Assembly (NCBI GenBank): GCA_030066195.1
Contig: JASJCB010000019.1
Span: 1-63,297, forward strand
Direction of reading: 5' to 3'
Source of the DNA: Acidobacteriota bacterium
GTDB lineage: Bacteria; Acidobacteriota; Holophagae; Acanthopleuribacterales; Acanthopleuribacteraceae
Length of the DNA: 63,297 bases
Shown: positions 8,767 to 20,700 of the stretch, piece after piece
How positions within the stretch are numbered: the stretch's first letter is position 1
Layout: each line of letters starts with the position of its first letter
The notes under the pieces: generated by a model
What the model was told of the DNA's origin: nothing
What the model saw: only the letters and a program-made list of their open reading frames with translations
The model's database searches: none
Made by a program: the position numbers and the translations under genes

Positions 8767-11700
8767 AGGCTCATCTACAGGCGGCGGACCGGCGGGTTCG
8801 GCGACTGTTTGCGGGGCGGCCTCCTCGCGGTTTCGATTCTTGTAGAGATTGCGCAGGCGGCTGAGATGGGGCAGGTGATCCACGGCGATATCCACCGGCA
8901 CGCCGAAGTCGATAAAGCAGGAAATCTCGTCCACGCCCAGGCTGAGCAGGTTGTCCACCACGGGCCTGCAAGATTCCGGCGTGCCGATCAGGGCGCTTGT
9001 CGCCACGTAGCGATCATAAGCCTTACCCATAATAAACTCGCGATCGTCCGCGTCCAGTTTATCCGGGTCGATATCCAACCCCTGGCTTACCGCCAGTTTC
9101 TTGAACAGGCCCACGCAATTCTGCAGGTAATCGTAGAAGGGCTGCCGCGCCGCCTCGCGGGTGACTTCCAAGTCCTTGCCCACGAAGGTGTGCAGCATCA
9201 CGGTCACGTGGCCGCTCGCCGGGTCGAAGCCGCTTTCCCGGAGCGCATTGCGGTAGCGCTGAATATTAGCGGCCAGGTTCTCCAAGCTCTGGCCGATGAG
9301 GTTGGTCAGCACACCCGCGCCGATGCGGCCCGCCCGCTCGAAGGTGTCGCCGTTGTTGACCACGGTGATCCAGGTGCGCAACTCCTTTTGCAGCGGCAAG
9401 GGGTGCAGGTTCACCGAAATCTCCTTGTCGTCGCCGTTGTGCACGCGCACGCTTTGCCCCCGCCACAGGGCGCGCACGGTGTCGATTTCACGGAACATGG
9501 TTTCGCGGTGCTCGCCGTAGATTTCCGGGGCGAAGACAAAATCGTCGGGATGCCAACCGGAAGCAAAGGCCACGGCCACGCGCCCGCCGGACAGGTTGTC
9601 CACCACGGACCATTCCTCGGCCACCCGTATGGGATTGTGCAGCGGCAACACCACGCTCCCGCCGCGAATCTCGATGTTTTTTGTCTCCCTGGCCAAACCG
9701 GCGGCCACCACGCTGGGGTTGGGTGAAAAGCCGCCGAAGCTGTGGAAGTGGCGCTCAGGCACCCAGACCGCGCTGAAGTCGTGGGTATCTGCAAAGCGCG
9801 CACCCTTGAACAGCAGGTCGTATTTCTGATCGTAAGCTTCACTGGGATAGGTGCCGAAGTAGAACAGGCTGAAGTCCACGTCCCGATCCGCGTTCGCCGT
9901 CAATTGAAGGGTGCGCGTCTGGTTGCCGGCCAGCGGCGCCCCCGTATCGTGCCTCTGCCAGAAACCCCGCGCATCCCCGGCGGGTTTCGTACGAGCCTTG
10001 CGCGGTCGCCGCTTCAGGGTGATCTCCCCGCCGCCGAAGACCCGCTTGGGGAAGACGGCCGGTTGCAAGTTCGGCGCGCGGTCACAGGGTGCGATGAAGC
10101 CGCCCTCGCGCATTTCTATCGCCGCGTTCTCCACGGCGCGGGCTACGAACTCGATATCTTCATCGTCGTGGGCCGTCGACAGGAAGCAGTTGCGGCCCTC
10201 CCACAGGTACACGCCCTTGTCCAAGAGGTGATAGAACAGCAGATCCATATTGCTCTTGAAGGAGAAGCGGAACAGCGAGCCGAAATGCATGATATGCGCC
10301 GGGATTTCGTAGTCGACAAAGAATGTGTTCAGGCGCGTTACCAGTTGGTGCGTCCGCCTGCTCAGATCTTCCTGGATTTGCGGGCTGTCCTTTTGCAGTT
10401 GCACCAGCGTGGCGTGAGCGGCGGCCATGGCCATGGGATGGAAGCAGAAGGTGCCGCCGAAGAAGATGCGCTCGGCGGCAGGGAAGGAGCGGTCGCCGTA
10501 CTGCCAGGAGCCGCCGTCGATGCCGTCCATGATGTGCGCCTTGCCCGCCACGATACCGATGGGCATGCCGCCGCCGATGATCTTGCCGTAGGTGGCCAGG
10601 TCGGCGCGAATATCGAAGTAGGCCTGGGCGCCCCCCGGATGACAGCGGAACCCGGAGAGCATTTCGTCGAACAGCAGCAGGGCGCCGTTATCGGCGGTGA
10701 TCTTGCGAACCTCGCGCAGGAACTCGGCGGGTTGCCGATCCGGGAAACGGCTCTGTATCGGTTCGGCCATCACGGCGGCAAGCCGGTGTGCGTTACGGCG
10801 GATGAACTCCAGCGATTGGTCCGTGCCGTAATCCAGCACGATCACATCTTCCACGGCGCCGGGAGGCGTACCGGCGGCAACCGGCAAGGCGTGCAATGCG
10901 TCGGGTTCGTTGGGCGGCAGGGCCAGCGTGTGATCGGCATGGCCGTGGTAGGAACCCTCGAAGATAACGATTTTGTTACGTCCGGTGGCGGCGCGAGCCA
11001 GGCGCATCATGGTCATGACGGCCTCTGTGCCGGAGTTGGTCATGGCCAGCCGATCCATACCGGTCATGGCGCAGATCATTTCGGCCACCTGACCCATGTG
11101 TTCCGAGCGCGGGTTGAGGTGAATGCCGTTGTCCAGCGTCTCCTGCAGCGCCTCCGTCACGAATGCCGGGTTATGGCCGTAAAAATTCACGCCCTGGCCC
11201 ATGGTTACGTCAACGTATTCGTTACCGTCCACATCCAGGATGCGCGAGCCTTGCGAGTGTTTGCCCACGATGGGATACAGCATTTCCTTGATGGAGAAGC
11301 GGAAACCCATGGCGGCGCGGCTGTCGGCCAACACGCCCCGGTATTGCTGTACGCTTGCCTTGCTGCCCTTGGTCTTTTGGGTGAACCGGGTTACCAGGTC
11401 GTCCAGGTGTTGCTGTTGCCGGTCCTTGAAGCGCACGCCGGCAGTTTTGGCTACCTCGGCCGGTTTGACCGGCAGGTTGACATGGGCATTTGCGGGCCGT
11501 TTCGTCTCCGGTTGCGGCGGTGCGGGCTTGGGCGGGGTCGTTGCGGCCGTTTGCGGCGTGGCGACGCCCCCTTGCAGAACCGCCAGTTGTTGCCGCACCA
11601 CGTCGTTGAGCGTGCGCGAGACGGTTTCCAGTTGCGCTTGCATCAAACCGGCCAGGTCACTCACCGGAACGGCGGTTGTAGTCGGTGCGGGCGGCGGACT

Positions 11701-14700
11701 TGTGGGTTGCACCGGCGCCACTTGGACCGGGGGGATGGTTGAGGCCGGTTGCGGCGCTTCGATTGCGGGCGCGGGTTCGGGTTGCGGCGGCGCTTCCGCT
11801 TCCTCCGGCGGCAGTTGGGCATTCAGCCAGGCGGCCAGACTGCGCAGATCGGTGGTGTCCTCGAAGAACTGGCGGATTTTCAAACTGACGCCGTACTCGC
11901 GCTCGATGGCCTGGGTGGCGTCCACCAACACGATGGAGTCCGCGCCCAATTCCATGAACGAATCATCGGGGCCGATGTCCTGGGGATCTGCCTTCAAGAT
12001 TTCCACCATCAGCGCGTGTAGTCCGGTCAGGATGCGCGAAGCGCGATCGGGAGGTGTGGGTGCATCAGCATTCATCTCGGTAACTCCGGGGGCCGCTTGG
12101 GCCGTAAGCAAAGGTTGGGGTTCGATCCAATGACGCTTGCCTTGGAAGGGATAGGTGGGCGCGGGTACGCGTCGGGCCGGTCGATCTCGGGTCAGGCTTT
12201 CGAGGTTTACAGCACAGCCGACGGACCAGGCTTGACCCAGACTCTCCAGCAACGCGACTGCGCCGTCGCGATCACGGTGCAGCGACGGTAACCAGATATC
12301 GCGGCGACCGGCAAGTCGTCGGCCCAGGCCGCAGAGCACCGGGTGCGGTCCCAATTCCACGAACAGCCGGTTCTCCTTTTCCAACAACAGGCGCATGCCC
12401 GCCTCGAAGCGAACCGGTTCACGGGTCTGGCGGCGCCAGTAGACGGCATCGGGCGCCGTATCCAGGACGGCGCCGGTGAGACCGGAAATAAATGGAATCT
12501 TGGGGGCGTGATAGTCCGGGAGGTGCGCCTCGGTCTCGAAACTATCCAGCATGGGGTCCAGCAGCGGCGCATGGAAGGCGCGGGTTGTCGAAAGGCCGGC
12601 AACGTGCAGACCGCGTTCCGTCAACTGCTTGTGCACGGCTTCCACGGGCTCGCGTCGACCGGACAGCACCGTGTGGGTGGGACCGTTGAAGGCGGCCACG
12701 GTGACCTCGGGTTCGTTCTCCAGGATATCGGTGAGGTGATCCAATCCGGCAAACACGGCAATCATCGAACCGTCCCCCGGCAGGCATTGCATCAGCCTGG
12801 CCCTGGCGGCCAGCAGGTTCAGCGCGGGTTCCAATGCCAGGATGCCGGCCTCCACGGCAGCCGCGTATTCGCCGACGCTATGGCCCATGACCGCCGTCGG
12901 ACGCAATCCCAGGGATTCCCAGGTCCTGGCCAGGGCGTATTGCAAGGCGAACAAGCCGGTCTGGGCGTAGATGGTGTGTTCCAACCCGGGGTTATCGCCC
13001 CAAAGCAAGCTCTCCAGGGGCCGTTCCAAGTGCATGCGCAGTAACTGGTCGCAACGGTCGAACGCCTCGCGAAAGACCGGGAACTCGCGGTACAGTTCCC
13101 GCCCCATGCCTTGGTATTCCGCGCCTTGGCCGGTGAACAGAAACACGATCTCGGGGGCCTGCTCTGCCTTCACGGTCGACTTGCGCTTCTCCAGCGCGGT
13201 TGCCATGGCCGGCGCATCGGCGGCGGCAACGGCCAGGCGGACGTCGAAGGTCGTGCGGCCGACATGGCTGGTGTGGCAAAGATCGCTTAACGGCGGGCCG
13301 GCGGGTGCGCGCAGGCGATCGGCAAAGCGTTGCACCAGGGCAGCAAGGGCCTCGGGGCTTTTGGCGGAAAGCGTCAGCAGGTTGACCCGGTTTGCCTCTA
13401 CCTCTGCCGCTTGCGGCGCTTCTTCCAAGACCACGTGAGCGTTGGTGCCGCCGATCCCGAACGAACTGATGCCCGCCCTTCTGGGGTGCGCGCCTTTCTC
13501 CCAATCGGTCAGCCGGTTATTCACGTAAAACGGCCCGGCGGCAAAGTCGATATTGGGATTGGGCTTGTTGAAATGGAGGCTGGGCGGCAGTTGGCGATGC
13601 TGCATGGCCAGGATGGTTTTGATCAAGCCGGCAACCCCGGCGGCGGTGTCCAGGTGGCCGATATTGGTCTTGACGGAACCCACCGCGCAGAAGCCCTCGC
13701 GGCCGGTGTTGAAGGCCCGGGTGAGCGCGGCAATTTCAATGGGATCGCCCAGCGGGGTGCCGGTGCCGTGAGCTTCCACATAAGTCACGCTGTCCGCCTG
13801 AATATCCGCATCCCGATGGGCTGCCCGGATCACCGACTCCTGGCCTTCTACCGAGGGTGCGGTGTAGCCCACCTTCATCGCGCCGTCGTTGTTCACCGCG
13901 CTGCCCTTGACCACGGCCAGGATGGGGTCGCCGTCGCGACGGGCCGCTTCCAGGGGTTTCAGCAGGACCAGACCGCCGCCGTTGCCCACGATGGTGCCGC
14001 CGGCCCGCTCGTCGAAGGCCCGGCAGCGTCCGTCCGGCGAGAAGATGAGGCCCTCGCTGTATCGATAGCCGATATTTTGCGGTACCCGAACGGATACGCC
14101 GCCGGCAAGAGCCATGTCGCATTCGCCGTCGCGCAGGCTTTTGCAGGCCTGGTGCAAAGCGACCAGCGAGGTGGAGCACGCGGTTTGCAACGTGATCGCC
14201 GGGCCGCGCAGGTTCAGCTTGTAGGCGACGCGCGTGGCGGCGAAGTCCTTGTCGTTGGCCAGCATGGCCTGAAAATGTTCCCTGTTGCCCGAGACCGGCC
14301 GTTGCGGCGCGATATTGTTGTAGAGGTAGGTATTGGTCCCCACGCCCGTGAACAGGCCGACCGGACCGTGACCGTCGCCGGGTTTGTAACCGGCGGATTC
14401 CAGGGCTTCCCAAGCCAGGTAGAGCATGACGCGCTGCTGCGGGTCCATGAGCGCGGCCTCGCGGGGGCTGATTTGGAAGAATGCCGCGTCGAAGGTCTCG
14501 ATATCTTCCAACACGGGATTGGCGGGCACATAGCCGGGTTGTTGCGCGGTTTCTCCCAACCAGGCCAATTCGTCCTTGGAGAAGAAGCGGATCGATTCGA
14601 CGCCGTCGCGCAGGTTCTCCCAAAAGGTTTCGGGGTTGTCGGCGCCGGGAAAGCGGCAGGCCATGCCGATGACCGCGATATCGTCAGAAACCGGTGTCAT

Positions 14701-17700
14701 TCTGGTCACGACGGCGGTGGCCGGCTTGTGGCGTTGTTCCACAAACGCGGCCAGAGCGGCAATGGTGGGATATTGGAACAGGTCGACCATGGTCAGGTTC
14801 AGGTCCAGTTCCTCGGTGAGGCGCGCATGGAACCGCGTGAGCAGCAGAGAATGTCCGCCCAGTTCGAAGAAGCTTTGGTGAATGCCCGGCGACGTCACGC
14901 CCAGTACTTCGCCGGCAATACGGGCGATTTCTTTTTCCAGACCGCTCGCGGTTGCCGGACGGGGGCTTTCCTCGGCTGTCGTTCGGTCCTGGCTGTAAAG
15001 CCAACGGCCGGGAATCGGGGCGCCGAACGCGTCCCGCAAGATCAGGTCGGTAAAGGGCGTCGGCAGGGGTTGCGGGGCGCTGTAGTGTGCTTGAAGGACT
15101 GTCTCCCGCGCAGGCGCGATACCGCTGAAGCTGCCGGCCACGTGGGCCCTGGTGCGGTCCAGGCCGATGAGCAGGTTATCGGGTTGGCGTAGAAGGATCG
15201 CCTCGAAACTGAGCATGCCGCGTCGGCTGTCGATAGGCGCGAAACCCAGGGCGGCGGCGGGTTCGGTAGGCAGGCCGCGACTCATTCCCACTTGCTCCCA
15301 CATGCTCCACGCCAGGCCGTAAGCGCGGTGTTTCCCCTCCCTGGCCAGCCAGTCGGTGAAGCCGTCGGCGTAACTGCAAGAGGCCGCGTAGGCGGCGACA
15401 CCCGCGCCGCCGAAGAAACCGTTGACCGAGGAGAAATTGACGAAGACGGCGTCCTTCGAGACCGGCAGTCGGGCCAGGGCGAGCGCGCCGAGCACACGGG
15501 TACCGACGGCGGTTCGGAAGGTCTCGGGGGTTTCTTCCAAGAGGGGACGGGGTTCCAGGACGGCGGCCAGGTGGAGGATGCCGTCCGGGCGAAAGTCGTG
15601 CCGGTCCAACGCCTCGCGTAGGGCGGCGGGATCGCGGATGTCCACGGATGCGTAGGTGACGCGGCCTTTCATGCGGTTCAGCGATTGGTAGCGGTGGAAA
15701 CGGCGTTCAGCGGCTTTATCGCCCGACGGCTGTTCCCCCGGCAGAGGCGAGCGACCGAGCAACAACAGGTCGGCCTCGTAGCGGTTCAGCAGGAAACCGG
15801 CGACCTCGGCCCCGATACCGCCCAGCCCGCCGGTGATCAGGTAGCGACCTCCGTGCACAAATGAGGGTTTTTCGGCGAGCGGCCGTTTGGGCAGGCCCGC
15901 CGGCATGATGCGGGGAACCAGGCGACGGCCGCCGCGCCAGGCGCTTTCCGGTTCCCGGCTTGGATCGGTAAGTTCCGCGAGCAGGTGCGGCAGGTTGGTC
16001 TCTGCGGAGGCCATGGGCAGGTCCACGTGGCGGATGTGCAGCCAGGGCGCTTCGCGGGACATGGTTTTGAGCAGGCCGGACAGGAGGTTATTGGCCAGGG
16101 TGATGGAATCGTCCGCGTCGACCGAGCGGCCGTGCGCGGTGACCACCGTCAGGGCGAGATGGGTACGGCGTTCGGCCCCGGCCAGGGCCTGGAAGAGTTC
16201 GATCAGGTCCCAACCCGTGTCGGGTCTTGTTTCCAGGGCGCCGTTGAAGCCTCGATAGTAGCTCAGGTGGATCAGGTGATCGGCCGGGAAGTCGGTCAGG
16301 ACATCGGCGGGATCTTCCCCGGGCAGCAGTACGCGGGCGCGATCGCCGTGCGACGCTTGCAGGGCCGCGCCCAGGCCGTGTTGATCGGGAACAATTAACA
16401 GGCGGCGGGGGTCCTTCAGCCGGGGGCGATTGACGGCGGCGACCCAGGCGACGCGACCGAACCAGTCGGGCAGGGTGTCGGCGTTGCCCTCGTGGAGATC
16501 CAGCAGGCGTTGCGTCTCGCGAAAGGTTCCGGCCAGGAGTTCTTTTTTCAGGCGCGTACGCTGAATCTTGCCGCTGGTGGTCTTGGGGAAGCGGTCGGCC
16601 GGGATGGGGATGACATGGGCGGGCGTAATGCCCACGCTTGCGACCAGGGCGGTGCGAATCCGCCGGATGGTGCGGATTTGGTCCGATCGGGCCGTGTTTA
16701 CGGGCGAGAAGAAAATTGCGGGAACCTCGGTGCCGGTAAGATCGTCGGGCAGCGAGCAGGCGGCGGCGAAACCGGTCTTCACGTCTTCGCAACGGCCCAC
16801 GATGTCCTCGATCTCATAACAGTAATGATTGGCGCCGTGGATGATGATCATCTCTTTTTCGCGGCCCGTGACGGCCAGGCGCCCGTTGTGCATCAGGCCC
16901 AGGTCGCCGGTGTTGAACCAGCCGTCGCCCACGAACGCATCGGCGTTGGCTTCCGGGTTGCGGAAGTAGCCGGGGGTGACCACGGGCCCCTTGATTTGCA
17001 GGCGGCCGATGGTGTCTTCCGGCAGCGCCCGGTTTTGCGCGTCCGCGATGCGGATGGACACGCCCGGATGCGGCGGGCCCAGGTCGGCAAAGGCAATGAC
17101 CTCGGCCGGGTTCAATTCCGCCTCCGCCGCATGCAGCTTACCGCTCAGCGACGCCTTACTGAAGTGGAAGAAGGCCGCCTCGGGCGGGTTGTGGTTGTTC
17201 CAGGTCATGCAGGTGCAGACCTCGGCCATGCCGAAAGCGGGTTGCACCGCGTCGGCGCGCAGGCCGTGGGGTTGCAGGGCGCGCACGAAATCGGCCACGG
17301 CCGGTTCGGTGACCTGCTCGCCCGCGTTCATCAGGAACTTGACGCGTGAAAGGTCCCAACGGCGCTCGGGTTGTTGTTCCAACTCGGCGGCGACCAGTTT
17401 GAAGCCGAAGTTGGGGGCCCAACTATGCGTTACCTCGAAACGTTCCAACAGGTCGAGCCAACGTAGCGGGTCGGCGATCACACGGCTCGTAGGAACCTCG
17501 ACCTGGTGATTGCCCAGCACGGTGTCCTTCAGGTGGCAGGTAAGGATAGGCACCACGTGGTCCATGGGCAGCCAGTTGAGCGTGACGTCGTCGGGGCTGT
17601 AGCCGTTGAAGGCGCGCGCGGCGTGGATATGGGCCAGGACGCCGCGATGGGTCTCCTGGATGCACTTGGGCACGCCGGTGCTGCCGGAGGTCAATTGGAA

Positions 17701-20700
17701 GAACAGGATGTCGTCCGGTTCCACCTGATGATGGTTCGTATCGGGTTCGCCGAGGAGCGTTTCCGTATCGATGAGGCGCGGGTCGTCCAGAACCGCGGCC
17801 TCCCGTAGCGGCGTCATGACTTCCGGCGCGGTGAGCACCACGGGGCGGTCCAGCAGGTTCCAGGTGTTGACCAGCTTGCGCACCACGCTGTTATCGGCGT
17901 CGAAAGCGTTGGGCACGGCCACGGTCACCGGCCGGAACCCGCCCAGCACGCAGGCCCAGAAGGTGGGCAGGTGCCGCTTTAGATCCGCCGTCACCAGGAT
18001 CGCCGCATCGCCGGGTTTCAGGCCCTGGCTCCGCAGCCCGCTCAGCAGGCGTTGCGCCTGTAACAGCAGTTGCGGATAGGTCATGAAGTCCGTGCCGCCG
18101 TCCTCCAGGACAAAGGTAATGCCCTTTTGCGGGAAGCGTCGGGCGGTGCGTTGCAGGGCCTCGCCCAGGGTTTGCGGGGCGTCCGGCGGGATGACGAGCG
18201 GATCGCCGTGGTTCAGTGCGGGCGGGCCGCTCCAATCGATCCGGTCGGCTTGCGGCAGTTGGGCCGTTGCCGCATCGGTGCGGGTGCGCGGGGGAGCCAG
18301 GTCGAAGCGGTGCAGCCGAGCGGGGGGTTTTGCTTCCTGGGCCGTGGACAGGCTTACGGTTTCCACGCCGTTCAGGTCGGCCAGTTGTTGTTCCCACCGC
18401 TTCAGTCGGTCCCGGGTCATGACCGGGTGTCTCAGCAGTTGATGCGCATTGACGCGGCCGTCCGGCAGAAGCGGTAAACGGTCCACCACCACAAATCCGT
18501 CCGGTGCACCGTTGGTCAAACGTTCCCCGGCCAGGTTCTCCAATTCGAATGCGGTTATGGGTCGCTGCGGAACGACAAAGGCGGTAGTTTCCTGTTCGCG
18601 TTTCAGGACCAGAGCATCGATCAGCGGCAGACGGGATAACAGGTTCGCTTCCATGGCCGTGGTTTCGGCGTCCCCGTATTCTGCTTGCGGCAACGGCGGC
18701 AGGTCGATGCCGCGATCCGGGGCATCGATGAGTTCCGCGAGCAGGTTTTGGAATAACGCGGCAAGCCGCTCGATGGTCTCGGCTTCGTATAGCTCCGTCG
18801 CGTAAACCATCAGGCCGCTGATCGTCTCGGCCTCCTCCCACAGATGCGTCTCCAGGTCGAAGCGCACCGTGCCCCAATCCAGGTCCAGGACGGGGCTTGC
18901 GATCAGGCCGTCGTCCAATTGTCGCGTCGGCGGGCTTTGTTGGAGGACGAAGATGATGTCCAGCAGCGGGTTCCTGCCGGTCTCGCGGGGCAGTTCCAGG
19001 TCTTCCACCATGTGCTCGAAAGGGACTGCCTGGTGAGTGAAGGCGTCGCGCACGGTTTGCTTGACCCTTTCCAGGACCGTGGTGAAGCCGGGTGCGCCGC
19101 GTAAACCCACGCCGCCCAGGTCGGTGCGTAGCGGGATGGTGTTGGCGAAATAGCCGATCAGGTCGCGTACCTCGGCCCGTTCACGATTGGCCATGAAGGT
19201 GCCGACCACACTGTCGGTCATCCCGGACAGACGGTAGAGCAATACCTTGAAGCCGGCGAGCAGCACGGTGAACAGGGTGGCGCCGGAGTGTTCGGCCAGG
19301 CGGCGGAGACGCATTGTCATTTCGGGGTTGAAATGGATGGGGACGCATGCGCCGCGATAGTCGGGTGCGGCCCGGCGAGGAAGGTCGGGCGGCAGTAGTT
19401 CAATACGCTCCAGGCCGGCCAGTTTACGGCGCCACCAGATGCGGCTTGCCTCGTGGGCGCGGGGGTTGCGGCGGTCGGCGGCGGCGTAGTCGGCGTATCG
19501 GAAAGCGAGCGCGGGCAGCGGCAGGCCGCTGTAGGCGTCGAGCAGTTGTTTCACCAGCACGCCCATGGACCAGCCGTCGGCGATGAGATGATGCAACACC
19601 AAGACGAGGATGTGCTCGCCGCCGTTCAGCCGGTAGAGGCAGGTGCGTAGGAGCGGTTTATCGGCCGGGAAGGTTTGGTGTATTAGTGATTGGGCGCGGT
19701 GACGCCAGTCGGCATCGTCGGCGACCTGTTCGATGGGAAGCGGAGCCGGCTCGCTCGGGCATGGCTCTTGCCAGGTGTTGCCCCCTTCCGCATGAATGCG
19801 GGTTCGCAAAATCTCCTGGCTTTCTGCAAGCCGGTGCAGGGCGTCTGACAGGGCAGAGCGGTCCAGGGGGCCTTCCAAGCGCAAGGCCAGCGCGATGTGG
19901 TAGAAGGGATTGTCGGGGGCCAGGCGGGTCATGAAAAAGAGGCGTTCCTGGGCGGAGGATAGGGGCAGGGGATCGGGTCTTGGCGGCGGCGGGGTTTCCT
20001 TAAAATCCTCCGTGAGCAGTTGGGCCAGTTCTTCGGCCAGGGCTTCGAAGGAGGGGCCTTCCAGGAATCGGCCGGCGGGTGGGGCGGCGCCCAGTTCCGA
20101 TTCCAGGGCCAGTTGCAGTTCCATGACCTCGATGGAGTCGAGACCGGCGGCGCTGAGGTGCGTGGCTTCGTCCAGGTCGGCGCGGGGGATGCGGGCCGCA
20201 TTGGCGGCGCGGTCCTTGAGCGCATCGATCAGCTTGCGCTTTCGATCCTCGGGACTCATGGCTCGGAGTTCTTGGGGTTGTAACGGCGCGGTGGCGATCG
20301 GTTCGGCGGCGCGGGGTTGGCTGACGGCAAGCAGGGGTAGGGTTCCCTCGGCCAGGGCTTGACGACAGGCGGCGCGGCGGGGCTTGCCGCTGGAGGTCTT
20401 GGGCAGGCCGCCCGGTTTGATCAGGGCTACCGTCTCCACGGCGACCTGGTGCTCCTCCGAAACCGCCTCGCGGACGGCCTGCATGATCGTCTGAGCATCC
20501 AAGTCCTTGCGATGGGCGCGGCCCACCTCGGCGCAGGCGGCCAGGCGCTCGTCGCCGTCCACGTCCACGGCGAAGGCGATGCAGTGATCGGCGGACAGTT
20601 CGGGCCGGCTCGATGCGGCGGTTGCTTCGATATCCTGGGGATAGTGGTTGCGGCCGCGGATAATGATCAGGTCTTTGAGACGACCGGTTACGAACAGGGT

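Noticed and set aside
9742..11742. Open frame of 666 codons on the plus strand inside NRPS1
   Set aside because: It is antisense to the aminotransferase, monooxygenase and ACP regions, whose motifs are intact on the minus strand. High-GC coding DNA commonly leaves the opposite strand open; no RBS or recognisable domain was seen.
11800..11999. Frameshift or broken domain in the Pro-rich linker of NRPS1
   Set aside because: The reading frame is continuous and the Pro/Ala-rich stretch is a normal interdomain linker before the aminotransferase.
13330..15192. Open frame of 620 codons on the plus strand inside NRPS1
   Set aside because: It is antisense to the KS and ACP region and is explained as a shadow of the minus-strand gene.
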